Shown here in pieces: positions 5,843 to 14,626 of a DNA stretch of 28,342 bases. The notes beneath the pieces are model-generated. The model saw only the letters and a program-made list of their open reading frames with translations, had not been told where the DNA came from and did no database searches. Position numbers and translations under genes: made by a program. The DNA comes from a virus. The first letter of the stretch is position 1, and each line of letters opens with the position of its first letter. The stretch is from IMG/VR virus record IMGVR_UViG_3300042691_026406, positions 1 to 28,342 of that record; one strand, given 5' to 3'.

Positions 5843-8800
5843 CTACAACTTCAGCAGTCCAAGCTGTTTTAGCGCTTTAACAACATCGTTGATGCGGTAG
5901 GCAGTTGTGCCAAGGTTACCGGTGAAGGTTGAGACGTCGTTAACAGCAGTACCTGTGCCAGCGGTGAAGCCTGTGGCCTCACCTGTACCAGCAGGTTGTG
6001 CGATGGCGTCTGTGCCATAGAAACCCACACCACCGCGAACCGTCAGGTCCTGCGCGATCTCTGCATTGCCATTAATGTTGGTAGTACCAGTGAGATCAAT
6101 GGTGGCGCTGGGGATGCTGTATTGATAAACGGTGTCGTTGGTGGTCCCAACAATGTAAAACTTAGTGCCGTCAGGTTTAACAAACAAACCAATTGGCGAA
6201 GTCTCTTGAGCCGCAACACTAAATGCGGTTACAAACGATGCAGTGGTGATGTCCCATGGCGTTGTTAAATTGTAGATATTTACATCATCTCCACTAGTTC
6301 CCATAATAAATAGTCGGGAACCATCGGCGCTAAAACTAATTGAACTTACGCCGGTCTCTTGTGCTAAAACACTAAAAGAACTAGTTAATACTGCTGTTGA
6401 AGCATTCCAGGCAGTGCTTAATGTGTACTGATAAACAGTATCATTTGCGCCGCCTAGTATGTATAAAGTCAAACCATCAGGCTTTAAAAATACTCCAATA
6501 GGCGCTGTGTCTTGCGTGCCAACCGCAAACGAAATGCTGTCGTAAGATGCACTTGCAATACTCCAGGGGGTGTTCAACGAGTATTGATAAACAGCATCAG
6601 TTGCGCTGCCTATAACATAAAGTTTTTTCCCGTCATTTCTAAAATAAAGGTCATTCGGAGCTATATCCTGTGCTGACACAGAGAACACAGTGACATAAGT
6701 TGCAGTGGAGACGTTCCAAGGAGTTGACAGAGTGTATTCATTAATATCATTTCCCGAGTCGCCCAGGACAAACATCTTGCGTCCATCAGGACTGAAGAAG
6801 AGGCCAGTGGGGGCGATCTCTTCTGCTGCAACCGAGAAAGAGATACTGTCGTAAGTGGCACTGGTCAGATCGACGTTGCTGATGATGGTATCGCCGGCCA
6901 CATGCGCCAAGGCAGCAGGTGCGGTGGTGGCAAGGCCCAAGCGACCAGTACTGGTGATTCTCATCCGCTCCGTCGGAGAACTCGCCCCGTCCGCAGTAGT
7001 GCTGAAGACCAAGCGGCCTGGCATGTCATTAGTGTCAGGGGTGCCGTCTACAAAAGCAGTAATCCCTGCCGCTCTTGAAGTCAGATCAACGCCATCATAA
7101 GATGCAAATTCAATAGATCCTATAGAGTCGTTGTCTTGACTTATAACAGGCGCAGCTTTTGTCCCTCGCGCCTTCCCTATTGTTAGATAATTACCAAAAC
7201 TGCTATCACTAAAACGAACTAACGTTAGAGATCCGGCGTTCCCATCATTACCTTCGAGTTGAATACCTCCAGATGGAGAGCCTACCTGACGACTACTAGA
7301 CGTACCAACTAAGAGCCTGCCGCTGGAGTCGATGCGGGCGCGTTCACTACCGTCAACGGAAAAAGCCAAGTTGGAATTAACGCCTGCATTGGTTGGATCA
7401 GCGGCGAGTTCAATAGAGTTACTGGTACTACCTGCGCTTACAAGGTATCCAGATGTTCCGCCATCTTCACTGCCTACGCTCCATCCAGATGTGGCATTAC
7501 CGTAGCCAACGACACTGAGAGCATTGCCAGGCGTCGTAGTGCCAATCCCTACGCTGCCTGCCGAGGTGATGTGCAGGCGTGCGTTGCCGCTTGTGTACAG
7601 GGTCGTTTCGGTAAGACCAGTCGATGCTGTAGGCGTTACACTTAATCCGTCGATTAAAGCGCCAGTAATATCGGAAACCGCCAATCGCAAAGATGACGTG
7701 CCTCCAGCAGTTGATGTAGCAACTGCATCAATAACAGCGTGAGTCTTTGGTCCAGCATTTGAAGCGTCAGCGCTGTAGAAACTGAAGCGGCCCCAAGGGG
7801 TTGTTGTTGACCAATCGCTGGCGTTTGTTGTAGTAGCAATCCTCAGTTCAGTTGGAGTAGGGGTGGCACTGCCAGTTGCAGATGACAAATGCAGCAACGT
7901 GGCAGGCGCACTAGTCCCTATGCCCACGAGCCCTGCCGAGGTGATGCGCAGGCGTTCGCTGGCCGAGGATGCTCCAGAAGGTGTGGTACTAAAAATTAGT
8001 GTACCTGGCGTGCTTCCGCCACTTACTGAGCCTTCGACAGCAGAGGAAATGCTGCTAATAACACCATAAGCAGAGCCATCATATCCTTGAAAAAAGATGG
8101 TTCCGCAGGTACTCGTTGCATTGTTTCCGCTTGATCCTCGAACAAGAGAAAATGTTGATGCCCCGTTGGTTCGAAGGATAGCTCCGTTTGCGGTAGAGGC
8201 GGAGGTTCCTTCAATGTAAAAGCTAGGTGTACCGCCAGCCAAGGCAACTGCACTAGAAGTCCCCACCAACAGCCTGCCGCTGGAGTCGATGCGCAGTCGT
8301 TCGTTAGTCCCCGTGTTAAACGCAATATTGTCAACAGTGCGGGCACCAGTAGACCGAGTGACGTTTAGCCATGCAGTGGATGTGTTGAACGCATCATTGA
8401 TGCCCTCAAAACGAAGAATGCTTCCGTCTGCGCGGATGCGCCAATATTTCTCATCTACGCCCGCGTCAGTTTCTTCTAGCAGAACGGCAGGATCTGTTGA
8501 TGCAATGTGTAAATCATCAAGAGGTGCGCTGGGGGCAATCGACGAAGCGGTGCCAAGTCCCACTCTCCCTGTAGAGCTAACAAATAATCTGCCAGTGCTA
8601 TTTGTCGCCAGTGCCACTGTATTGGCGGCGCTAAGATAGAGGCCGTTTGTTGGCGCTCCGCTGCTGGTAGGAATGAAGCTGGCGGCGGTGCTAGTGCCAG
8701 TGGAGGTAAGATTCTGACTACCAAAATTAGGGCTAATCTTTGTGCCAGCAATTGCTGCAGATGCATTTACATCGGCATTGGCAATGGTGCCATCAGCAAT

Positions 8801-9304
8801 CATTGTGCTGGTGACAGTGCCAGTGTCGCCAGTGGTTACAACCGTGCCAGTGATGTTGGGCAGAGTAATTGTCTGATCAGCCGTAGGATTTGCAACAGTT
8901 AGCGTGGTCTCAAAGCCATCGTCAACGCTGCCTTCAAAAATTAAAGTGGCTGCTGGTCCCATCGTCAGGGAACCAGTCATCGTATCGCCAGTGACGTTTA
9001 CAAACTCTCCACTTTCACTGCGCCATGCACTTCCATCCCACACCTTAAATACATAGGTGCCGCCACTATTATCCAGCCATTGCTCGCCAATTGAATTACC
9101 AGAGGTGCCACCACTTGCTGGCGACATATTAGGCGCTCCACTCCCCACATGAACGGGGCCAATCTTTACTACATTGCCAGCAGCGTCCTTAAAAAACAGA
9201 CCAGGACTGCCACTTGCCGTATTGATGGCCAATTGGCCATCTGCCATGCCAGAAGCCTGAGGGCGCTTGTTGACAGTGGACGAACGAAGATGCTTAAGAG
9301 TCAT
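5843..9304 (-). CDS. Long tail fibre with a five-unit propeller-like repeat
   Basis: 1153 residues. The N-terminus 'MTLKHLRSSTVNKRPQASGM' plus 'DGQLAINTASGSPGLFFKD' (to ~residue 50) is a typical virion-anchoring start. A 'YVFKVWDGSAWRSE' module follows at ~80-95, then 'TLIFEGS...TITLPNITGTV' (~105-160), shared with the next fibre. Residues ~180-810 are shaft-like with returning 'RIDSSGRLLVGTSS' and 'ITSAG-x-VGIGT' units. Residues ~813-1068 hold five ~50-residue repeats with the core 'FSVxAQExxPxGLFFxPDGxKxYVxG-x(3)-D-x-VYQY-x-LSTPW', suggesting a beta-propeller that could bind a receptor. The end 'YRINDVVKALKQLGLLKL' is a C-terminal helix common in cyanophage fibres. The gene follows a 66-base gap with small inverted repeats. 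No chaperone or peptidase domain is seen. Confidence 0.8.
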   Translation of the reverse strand: MTLKHLRSSTVNKRPQASGMADGQLAINTASGSPGLFFKDAAGNVVKIGPVHVGSGAPNMSPASGGTSGNSIGEQWLDNSGGTYVFKVWDGSAWRSESGEFVNVTGDTMTGSLTMGPAATLIFEGSVDDGFETTLTVANPTADQTITLPNITGTVVTTGDTGTVTSTMIADGTIANADVNASAAIAGTKISPNFGSQNLTSTGTSTAASFIPTSSGAPTNGLYLSAANTVALATNSTGRLFVSSTGRVGLGTASSIAPSAPLDDLHIASTDPAVLLEETDAGVDEKYWRIRADGSILRFEGINDAFNTSTAWLNVTRSTGARTVDNIAFNTGTNERLRIDSSGRLLVGTSSAVALAGGTPSFYIEGTSASTANGAILRTNGASTFSLVRGSSGNNATSTCGTIFFQGYDGSAYGVISSISSAVEGSVSGGSTPGTLIFSTTPSGASSASERLRITSAGLVGIGTSAPATLLHLSSATGSATPTPTELRIATTTNASDWSTTTPWGRFSFYSADASNAGPKTHAVIDAVATSTAGGTSSLRLAVSDITGALIDGLSVTPTASTGLTETTLYTSGNARLHITSAGSVGIGTTTPGNALSVVGYGNATSGWSVGSEDGGTSGYLVSAGSTSNSIELAADPTNAGVNSNLAFSVDGSERARIDSSGRLLVGTSSSRQVGSPSGGIQLEGNDGNAGSLTLVRFSDSSFGNYLTIGKARGTKAAPVISQDNDSIGSIEFASYDGVDLTSRAAGITAFVDGTPDTNDMPGRLVFSTTADGASSPTERMRITSTGRLGLATTAPAALAHVAGDTIISNVDLTSATYDSISFSVAAEEIAPTGLFFSPDGRKMFVLGDSGNDINEYTLSTPWNVSTATYVTVFSVSAQDIAPNDLYFRNDGKKLYVIGSATDAVYQYSLNTPWSIASASYDSISFAVGTQDTAPIGVFLKPDGLTLYILGGANDTVYQYTLSTAWNASTAVLTSSFSVLAQETGVSSISFSADGSRLFIMGTSGDDVNIYNLTTPWDITTASFVTAFSVAAQETSPIGLFVKPDGTKFYIVGTTNDTVYQYSIPSATIDLTGTTNINGNAEIAQDLTVRGGVGFYGTDAIAQPAGTGEATGFTAGTGTAVNDVSTFTGNLGTTAYRINDVVKALKQLGLLKL
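6100..6868 (-). repeat. Five tandem ~50-residue protein repeats (propeller-like)
   Basis: Residues ~813-1068 of the 1153-residue fibre. Each unit carries 'PDG' or a close variant, then 'K-[FLM]-[YF]-[VI]-[VIL]-G', a Gly/Asp turn, '[VI]-[YN]-x-Y-x-[LI]', and (in four units) 'TPW' or 'TAW'. The repeats have diverged at the DNA level but keep length and spacing. Confidence 0.75.
7314..7336. repeat. 23-base direct repeat, copy 1
   Basis: Identical to 8271-8293. Both copies lie inside the fibre gene and encode the 'RIDSSGRL' unit. They could serve as recombination points for module exchange. Confidence 0.7.
8271..8293. repeat. 23-base direct repeat, copy 2
   Basis: Identical to 7314-7336. The coding context is the same ('RIDSSGRLLVGTS'), while the sequence on either side differs. 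Confidence 0.7.
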
Positions 9305-9370
9305 GATTAAGACTGTCTCTTAACGCTTTGCAGCCGAGACTAATTTCTTAATCAGTCTAATTATCTTGCG

Positions 9371-12300
9371 TCAATATGTGCCGTCATCAATGGTGGCATC
9401 AATGGTTCCAGCCGAGAAATTACCACTTTCATCTCGTGCAACAATCGCGCTAACAGTGTTGGCGCTAGTAGCAGTGGTGGCACTATTGCTCACTTTACCA
9501 GCCGTGGAGATGGTGGAAAGCTTGGTATCGGCAATGCTGCCAGCAAGCATTGCATTGGTGACAGTGCCAGTGTCTCCATTCGTAATGACAGTGCCAGTAA
9601 TATTTGGCAACGTAATAGTGCGATCGGCAGTGGGATTAGCAACAGTTAGCGTTGTTTCAAACGCATCACTAGTTGATCCCTCAAAGATTAATGTGACACT
9701 AGCGCCAAGCTCCAAATTACCAGTGAGCGTGCCTCCGGCTTTTGGTAATGCTGCATTGGCCAGGTCATAAGCACTCTTCACCGCCGTGGCAGTGGCGGCT
9801 AACACAGAGCTTGTCGTAGAAGTGCTATCACTTAATTGCACCACGCCAGCAGCGCTAGTAGTGGCTCCGCTAATTGTGAGGTGAGGAGTGGTGGTGCCAC
9901 TTACTACGGACAATGGTGCGGTGGCATTCACACTCAAGACGGTGCCACTTGCTGGCACCAGCCATTCAAGGCCAGTGGCAGTGGCAGAGTTAGCAGTAAG
10001 CACTCGGCCATTCGCGCCAACAGCTAACTTGGCAAATCCAGTAGTGCCAGATGCTGCCAGTAAATCGCCCTTTGTATAAGAAGCAAATCCAGTGCCGCCA
10101 TACCCAGGAGCAAGAACGCCACTTGCAACATTATTAAGATTGCGACACTCGTTATTAACTTCTTCAATCGCAGCTTGCACATTGGTGCTACTGATTGTTC
10201 CGCCAGAAGTGAAAGATACTTGCAAGGCGGTTTGCGCCACATAAGTAGAACTCACATCAATATGAGTCCAAGCACTGCCGTTGCAAAGAATGATGTCTGG
10301 CGGCTGCAGCGGGTCAGTGGGAGCTGGTGATACGCCAGTACCACCACTTGCCACTACAACATAATATTTATTGAAAATAGACGATGCAGCGGGAAGTGGT
10401 TGTCCAACAGACAAACCAATAGCAGTGCCTTCTCCAGTGACAGAAGCAACAGTATTGCCGCTTGCATTGTAAGTGCCGGCAAAGACAATTTCGCCAACGC
10501 TAATCCCCACTGGATTCCAAACGTTACCATCCCACAGATAGAGGTCTTTAGAAAGAGGATTAAAGAAATATTGTCCAATAAAGTCTGCGTTGGGAAGCGC
10601 TTCGCCAAATTGAGTGGTGGAATAATCACCAAGGTTAGGTGCCAACACAGCATCAGCGCCAATAAAGGCATTACCAAAAGCGCCAGTGGTAATTTTGTTT
10701 GCATCTAAAGAAGGAATGTCCTCCGCCACTAGAGATGTAGCTCCAGAGCTTACGTGCCCTTGGTCATCCACTTGCACCTTGTAATAAACGCCACTAACTA
10801 CAGCATTGCTATGGTTCAGTGTGGAACCAGTCATTGCAAGACCAGCACCAGCAATTACCGCGCCTTTTGTGCTAGACGTGGCATCAGGAAGATCGTTGCC
10901 AACAAGAGTTCTAAATGATGGAGCAGCATTGACTCCACTTGCGGGACCAGCAAAAATAATATTTGCGCCCTGTGTATTCAACGATGCTGTAATTACAGCA
11001 GAATATTCATCTGGGTATGCAGTGGCGAATGAATATACGCTATCTCCAGAAGCAACGACAGTATTGAGGGCAGATTGTTGCAGCCACTCAGTGCCAGTCC
11101 AAGTGTATTCAATGGCATCATTAGTGTTAATCCATTGCTGACCAATAAATGCACCACTTGCGCTGGGAGACGCCGCTGCTACAACTGATGCACTTTGATC
11201 AGCCAGTTTTACTGCAGTAATGGCTCCATTTGCCACTTTGTCCACAGTAACCGCATTATCCGCAATTTTCCCTGCAACGATTGCACTGTTAGCAATAGTT
11301 GTAGCGAATGTGCCAGTGCCAGTACCAGTGACATCCCCAGTGAGAGCAATTGTCTGGTCGCCAGTATTAGTACCAGTGGATGTGCCAGAAAATGAACCAT
11401 CTTGAATGGCAAGACTGCCAAGCTCAAGAGTTGCACGAATATCTGCAATAGAAGCATCATCAAGAATAGAACGCGCCGCTGAAGTGCAGGTAATTTCTTC
11501 TAGCTGCCCACCACTCGCCGTTGCTCTGCCAATTAAAATATTTGACTGGGAGGAATTAGCTAAGCGGGAAAGTTCAATGGTGCCGGGAGCAATCTTTGCG
11601 CCGGTAATGCTTTCATTAAGAATGGCATTCGCTGTAACTGCACCAGCAGAAATATCTCCACTGCCAATGGCCAGAGAATTGAGAAGAGCAATACTACCAA
11701 GCTCTAGGGCATTACGCATGCCGCTAATTGTTGGGGAGGCAACTACACTTCGTGCTACGCTTGAGAACGGAGCGCTCGCAATGGCGCCAGAGGCCGTAGT
11801 GTGGAAGAAAAGATCAGTGCCACTTGCGGCAGTAGTGATGTTCGCTAGCGAAGAGCTATAAGCTTGAACGTCGGAGCCAATAACAAGACCAAGATTGGTG
11901 CGAGCATCAGAAGCAGTGGAAGCTCCAGTGCCTCCATCTGCAACGGCTAAATCAGTGATGGCAACAATGGTGCCGCCGCTAATTGTTACATTATTACCTC
12001 CCAAAGTAACATTGCTAATAGTGCCGCCAGAAATAGAAACGCTACCAGCATCTTGCGTCGAAATAGTCCCAAGGCCAATAGTAGAGCGAATGCCAGATGC
12101 AGATGCTCCACTCAGTACGGCTAAACCAGTGGTTCCAACCGTTCCAGTGGATACCACTCCAGATGCACTGGAATAGACAAAAACATTGCTGGTGTCAAAC
12201 GCAGTGGAAAGCTGATCAAGGGAGGAGCTATAGGGCTGAACATCGGTGCCAATTACAAGACCAAGATTTGTTCGGGCTTCAGACGTAGTGGAGGCCCCAG

Positions 12301-12841
12301 TTCCACCATCTGCAATGGCCAAATCGGTGATGCCACTAATTGTGCCGCCAGAAATGATTACATTGTCAGCAATAAAGGTGACGCCACTAATCGTGCCACC
12401 ACTTACGACGACGCTTCCTGCATCCTGCGATGCGAGTGTCCCAAGTGTGGGAAGTCCAGTCAGGCTCGCGTAGGTACCGCTTGTAGCCACTGGAGCCAAG
12501 CCAGTTACACTACTGGCAGTAATGGCAATGGAAACGCCAGTAGCAGTTGTAATTAAGCCTTGAGCATTGACAGCAAACTGGACTACTGTAGATGAATTAC
12601 CATAGGTGTTAGCAATTACACCAGTGTTATTAAAAGCCGTAGATGAAAGTTTTGTTGCGGAACTTTGATTAAGCTTGGAAAGATCAATAAAAGAAGACGG
12701 CGCTCCACTAATGCCAACAGTGATCAGATTGGCCACTGAAACCTGTTTGGTTTCGCCCGCACTAAGATCTACAATTGGCAGAACATCTGCTTGAGAAAGA
12801 TCAGCAGAAAGTTCGACGAGTTCAGAAATACGGACGGTCAT
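9371..12841 (-). CDS. Long tail fibre / tip-attached structural protein with internal repeats
   Basis: 1156 residues. The N-terminus 'MTVRISELVELSADLSQADV' followed by 'LPIVDLSAGETKQVSVANL' is a familiar tail-attachment motif of phage fibres. Two ~80-residue units (residues ~132-210 and ~254-334) share 'QDAGSV-x(3)-SGGTI', 'ADGGTGAST', 'ARTNLGLVIG' and 'YSSSL'. Weaker copies follow ('LELGSLAIQDGSFSG'). Two 'W-[TD]-G-x-x-W' modules lie near residues ~574 and ~764. A 'AYDLANAALPKAGGTLTG' stretch precedes a 'TLIFEGS...TITLPNITGTV' region (~1035-1095) that closely matches the next fibre. It ends 'ATIDDGTY'. The start has an AGGGAG ribosome binding site inside the end of the previous gene. It follows the two tail-tube-like genes, so it is probably attached at the tail tip. 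Confidence 0.78.
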   Translation of the reverse strand: MTVRISELVELSADLSQADVLPIVDLSAGETKQVSVANLITVGISGAPSSFIDLSKLNQSSATKLSSTAFNNTGVIANTYGNSSTVVQFAVNAQGLITTATGVSIAITASSVTGLAPVATSGTYASLTGLPTLGTLASQDAGSVVVSGGTISGVTFIADNVIISGGTISGITDLAIADGGTGASTTSEARTNLGLVIGTDVQPYSSSLDQLSTAFDTSNVFVYSSASGVVSTGTVGTTGLAVLSGASASGIRSTIGLGTISTQDAGSVSISGGTISNVTLGGNNVTISGGTIVAITDLAVADGGTGASTASDARTNLGLVIGSDVQAYSSSLANITTAASGTDLFFHTTASGAIASAPFSSVARSVVASPTISGMRNALELGSIALLNSLAIGSGDISAGAVTANAILNESITGAKIAPGTIELSRLANSSQSNILIGRATASGGQLEEITCTSAARSILDDASIADIRATLELGSLAIQDGSFSGTSTGTNTGDQTIALTGDVTGTGTGTFATTIANSAIVAGKIADNAVTVDKVANGAITAVKLADQSASVVAAASPSASGAFIGQQWINTNDAIEYTWTGTEWLQQSALNTVVASGDSVYSFATAYPDEYSAVITASLNTQGANIIFAGPASGVNAAPSFRTLVGNDLPDATSSTKGAVIAGAGLAMTGSTLNHSNAVVSGVYYKVQVDDQGHVSSGATSLVAEDIPSLDANKITTGAFGNAFIGADAVLAPNLGDYSTTQFGEALPNADFIGQYFFNPLSKDLYLWDGNVWNPVGISVGEIVFAGTYNASGNTVASVTGEGTAIGLSVGQPLPAASSIFNKYYVVVASGGTGVSPAPTDPLQPPDIILCNGSAWTHIDVSSTYVAQTALQVSFTSGGTISSTNVQAAIEEVNNECRNLNNVASGVLAPGYGGTGFASYTKGDLLAASGTTGFAKLAVGANGRVLTANSATATGLEWLVPASGTVLSVNATAPLSVVSGTTTPHLTISGATTSAAGVVQLSDSTSTTSSVLAATATAVKSAYDLANAALPKAGGTLTGNLELGASVTLIFEGSTSDAFETTLTVANPTADRTITLPNITGTVITNGDTGTVTNAMLAGSIADTKLSTISTAGKVSNSATTATSANTVSAIVARDESGNFSAGTIDATIDDGTY
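11838..12080 (-). repeat. Internal fibre repeat, unit 2
   Basis: Encodes residues ~254-334 of the 1156-residue protein, paralogous to 12210-12445. It shares 'QDAGSV', 'SGGTI', 'DGGTGAST' and 'NLGLVIG' in the same order, and the two differ at many silent positions, so the duplication is not recent. Confidence 0.7.
12210..12445 (-). repeat. Internal fibre repeat, unit 1
   Basis: Encodes residues ~132-210 of the 1156-residue protein, paralogous to 11838-12080. Confidence 0.7.
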
Positions 12842-12842
12842 T

Positions 12843-13775
12843 CTAGTCTGTCTCCCTTAGAACACCAAGCTGTTCCAGTGTAGATTCATTGCCAATGCTA
12901 ACACCATTTTCAGTGGTCAATTCGATGGGGCTATCGCCAGTGCGCAATGCAAATTCGCCTGAAGTGATGAAATCAAAACTACATTCAGCAATTTGATCCG
13001 CCCTTACAGTAAGAGCAGAGCTTGTCAGCATACCTTCCACTTCGTAATACACCCCTTCTGTCAGTTCATATCCTGGTGGCTGTGGAGACCCTGGCTCCAG
13101 GATGTAAAACCGCCCAGAAAATTTACTCCCCACTTCAATCTTTTGAATGAGCTGCGATAATGCAAGGGGAATTTCTTCCCCAGAAAGATTTTTAAAATCA
13201 AACAAACAGTCAACACTTCCGCTTCCACTGATAGCACTAGCCGAAAACTGTTTATATTTGTTTCCTAATGCAGTGGTATCTACGGATTCTCTGTCAGTAG
13301 TAATTTGAAATCCTTGCACTTGACCAAGCGTATTAAAAGAGCCAGCCAATAAATTAATATTCACTTGCCAATCAGCGCTGCCGCTTGCTTTGCTAATTGG
13401 AATGGCTAAATAGCGAACGCCTGGATTTGAAAGCGCATCAGAAAAATTGCGATACATCCGAATGGCGCCCATTCTGTCTACATTGGCAAAAAACTCCAAT
13501 GGCAGAATGCCGGCTCCAGGATTATCGACATACACAGTATTGGCAACATTTTTATACCAACGGAAGGGTAATCCCCTGCTGTCTTGAGTGCTAATCCTTA
13601 CTCTATCGCCAGTGACAATAGTGCCAAACGGAATATCTAAGCCATTCTGCAGGCCAAGCGTAAACCGTTTTCTGGATACATCTAAGTCAGATGCATCAAC
13701 ATAGCATTGGATGGTTTCCGGCGAGCCAATTCGCTTGAAATCAATGCTGCCATAGTGACCGGCAAATACCGTCAT
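12843..13775 (-). CDS. Tail-tube-like structural protein (second paralogue)
   Basis: This 310-residue protein starts 'MTVFAGHYGSIDFKRIGSP'. Around residues 165-205 it carries 'ESVDTTALGNKYKQFSAS' followed by 'ISGSGSVDCLFDF', which matches in order and spacing the stretch 'EVIETTALGDVTKTFAPS' plus 'ITSGDGSATLMFYED' of the upstream 267-residue protein. That TTALG / Ser-Gly-x-Gly-Ser signature is typical of phage tail-tube-fold proteins. Since a better candidate for the main tail tube lies at 27775-28342, this one may form a distal ring or fibre socket; that is inference. It overlaps nothing upstream (15-base gap) and its end carries the ribosome binding site of the 1156-residue fibre gene. Confidence 0.68.
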   Translation of the reverse strand: MTVFAGHYGSIDFKRIGSPETIQCYVDASDLDVSRKRFTLGLQNGLDIPFGTIVTGDRVRISTQDSRGLPFRWYKNVANTVYVDNPGAGILPLEFFANVDRMGAIRMYRNFSDALSNPGVRYLAIPISKASGSADWQVNINLLAGSFNTLGQVQGFQITTDRESVDTTALGNKYKQFSASAISGSGSVDCLFDFKNLSGEEIPLALSQLIQKIEVGSKFSGRFYILEPGSPQPPGYELTEGVYYEVEGMLTSSALTVRADQIAECSFDFITSGEFALRTGDSPIELTTENGVSIGNESTLEQLGVLRETD

Positions 13776-13790
13776 AGCTTTAAGTTTTAA

Positions 13791-14594
13791 TCAAAGCCTA
13801 ACTACGCCTGGCTTTGAAGGCACATCAAGCAGAGGGCCATCGACAGTGAAATTAGTCGCAACGGTCACCACTTCTCCATAACTTACGCTTACGCTTGCGC
13901 TGGTAATGTAAGCGTTAAAAAGAAAATTTGTTTTATTCAAATTGGCACCGTTCACCGTGGCAAAGCCGCCATCCACCGCCAAGTTCATGATCACTCGCGG
14001 AGGCACATTCCTTGGGAAGAGTAAATCTACCAGTTCAAAAATATCTTTATTAGCAAGAGTGGTATCGCCAGCAAAGCTGTCTTCATAGAACATTAAAGTG
14101 GCACTGCCATCTCCAGACGTGATGGATGGAGCGAAGGTTTTAGTGACATCACCGAGGGCCGTGGTTTCAATGACTTCACTATTGCTGTTGTATGACCAAT
14201 CACGAATTTTTGCAATGCGATATTCTTCTGTTACGATGTCAAGTTCGCTATCCACGCCGCGAGTAAGGACCGTGCCCACGGTAAAGTCGCTTGTCATTCG
14301 CACCCATTGATTGTCCACATAGCGAGCAAGATAAATCCTGTCAGCAGCTTCGTAATTAGAGCCTCCAGACTTAACGGTAAAAGTGCAGCTCCGAGAAGTG
14401 GCATTAGTCAATACTTCGTTTCCTGCCGTAAACGTGGCTCCAGTGCCGCTGCCACTTACTGTTAAAGCAGTAAGCGCTTGATTGACAACAACGGATTGAC
14501 CCGCGACAATATTAAGCGTTTGAGTGCCAGTAAGCGCAGATGACTGCCTGCGAGCAATATAGATGCGTCCGTTATTGCCAGTGTAGATAGCCAT
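13791..14594 (-). CDS. Tail-tube-like structural protein (first paralogue)
   Basis: This 267-residue protein starts 'MAIYTGNNGRIYIARRQSSA'. Residues ~25-80 form an inserted-looking Ser/Thr/Gly region (VSGSGTGATFTAGNEVL). Residues ~135-170 hold the tail-tube-type signature 'EVIETTALGDVTKTFAPS'. The C-terminal third is beta-rich and ends 'VATNFTVDGPLL' and 'PSKPGVVRL'; 'SYGEVVTVATNFTVDG' is a common closing strand pattern of tail tube proteins. It directly follows the tip protein gene. Together with the next gene it suggests a pair of tube-like proteins devoted to the tip or fibre attachment. A major tail protein role is the alternative. Confidence 0.7.
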   Translation of the reverse strand: MAIYTGNNGRIYIARRQSSALTGTQTLNIVAGQSVVVNQALTALTVSGSGTGATFTAGNEVLTNATSRSCTFTVKSGGSNYEAADRIYLARYVDNQWVRMTSDFTVGTVLTRGVDSELDIVTEEYRIAKIRDWSYNSNSEVIETTALGDVTKTFAPSITSGDGSATLMFYEDSFAGDTTLANKDIFELVDLLFPRNVPPRVIMNLAVDGGFATVNGANLNKTNFLFNAYITSASVSVSYGEVVTVATNFTVDGPLLDVPSKPGVVRL

Positions 14595-14626
14595 TACGCG
14601 AAAGTAGCAATCCTATTGGTTTTATG

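Noticed and set aside
9307-9360. Inverted repeats (TTAAGA/TCTTAA and GACTAAT/ATCAGTC) in the gap before the 1153-residue fibre as terminator or operator
   Set aside because: The stems are short and AT-rich with no T-tract. I could not tell them from chance, though they may weakly affect translation.
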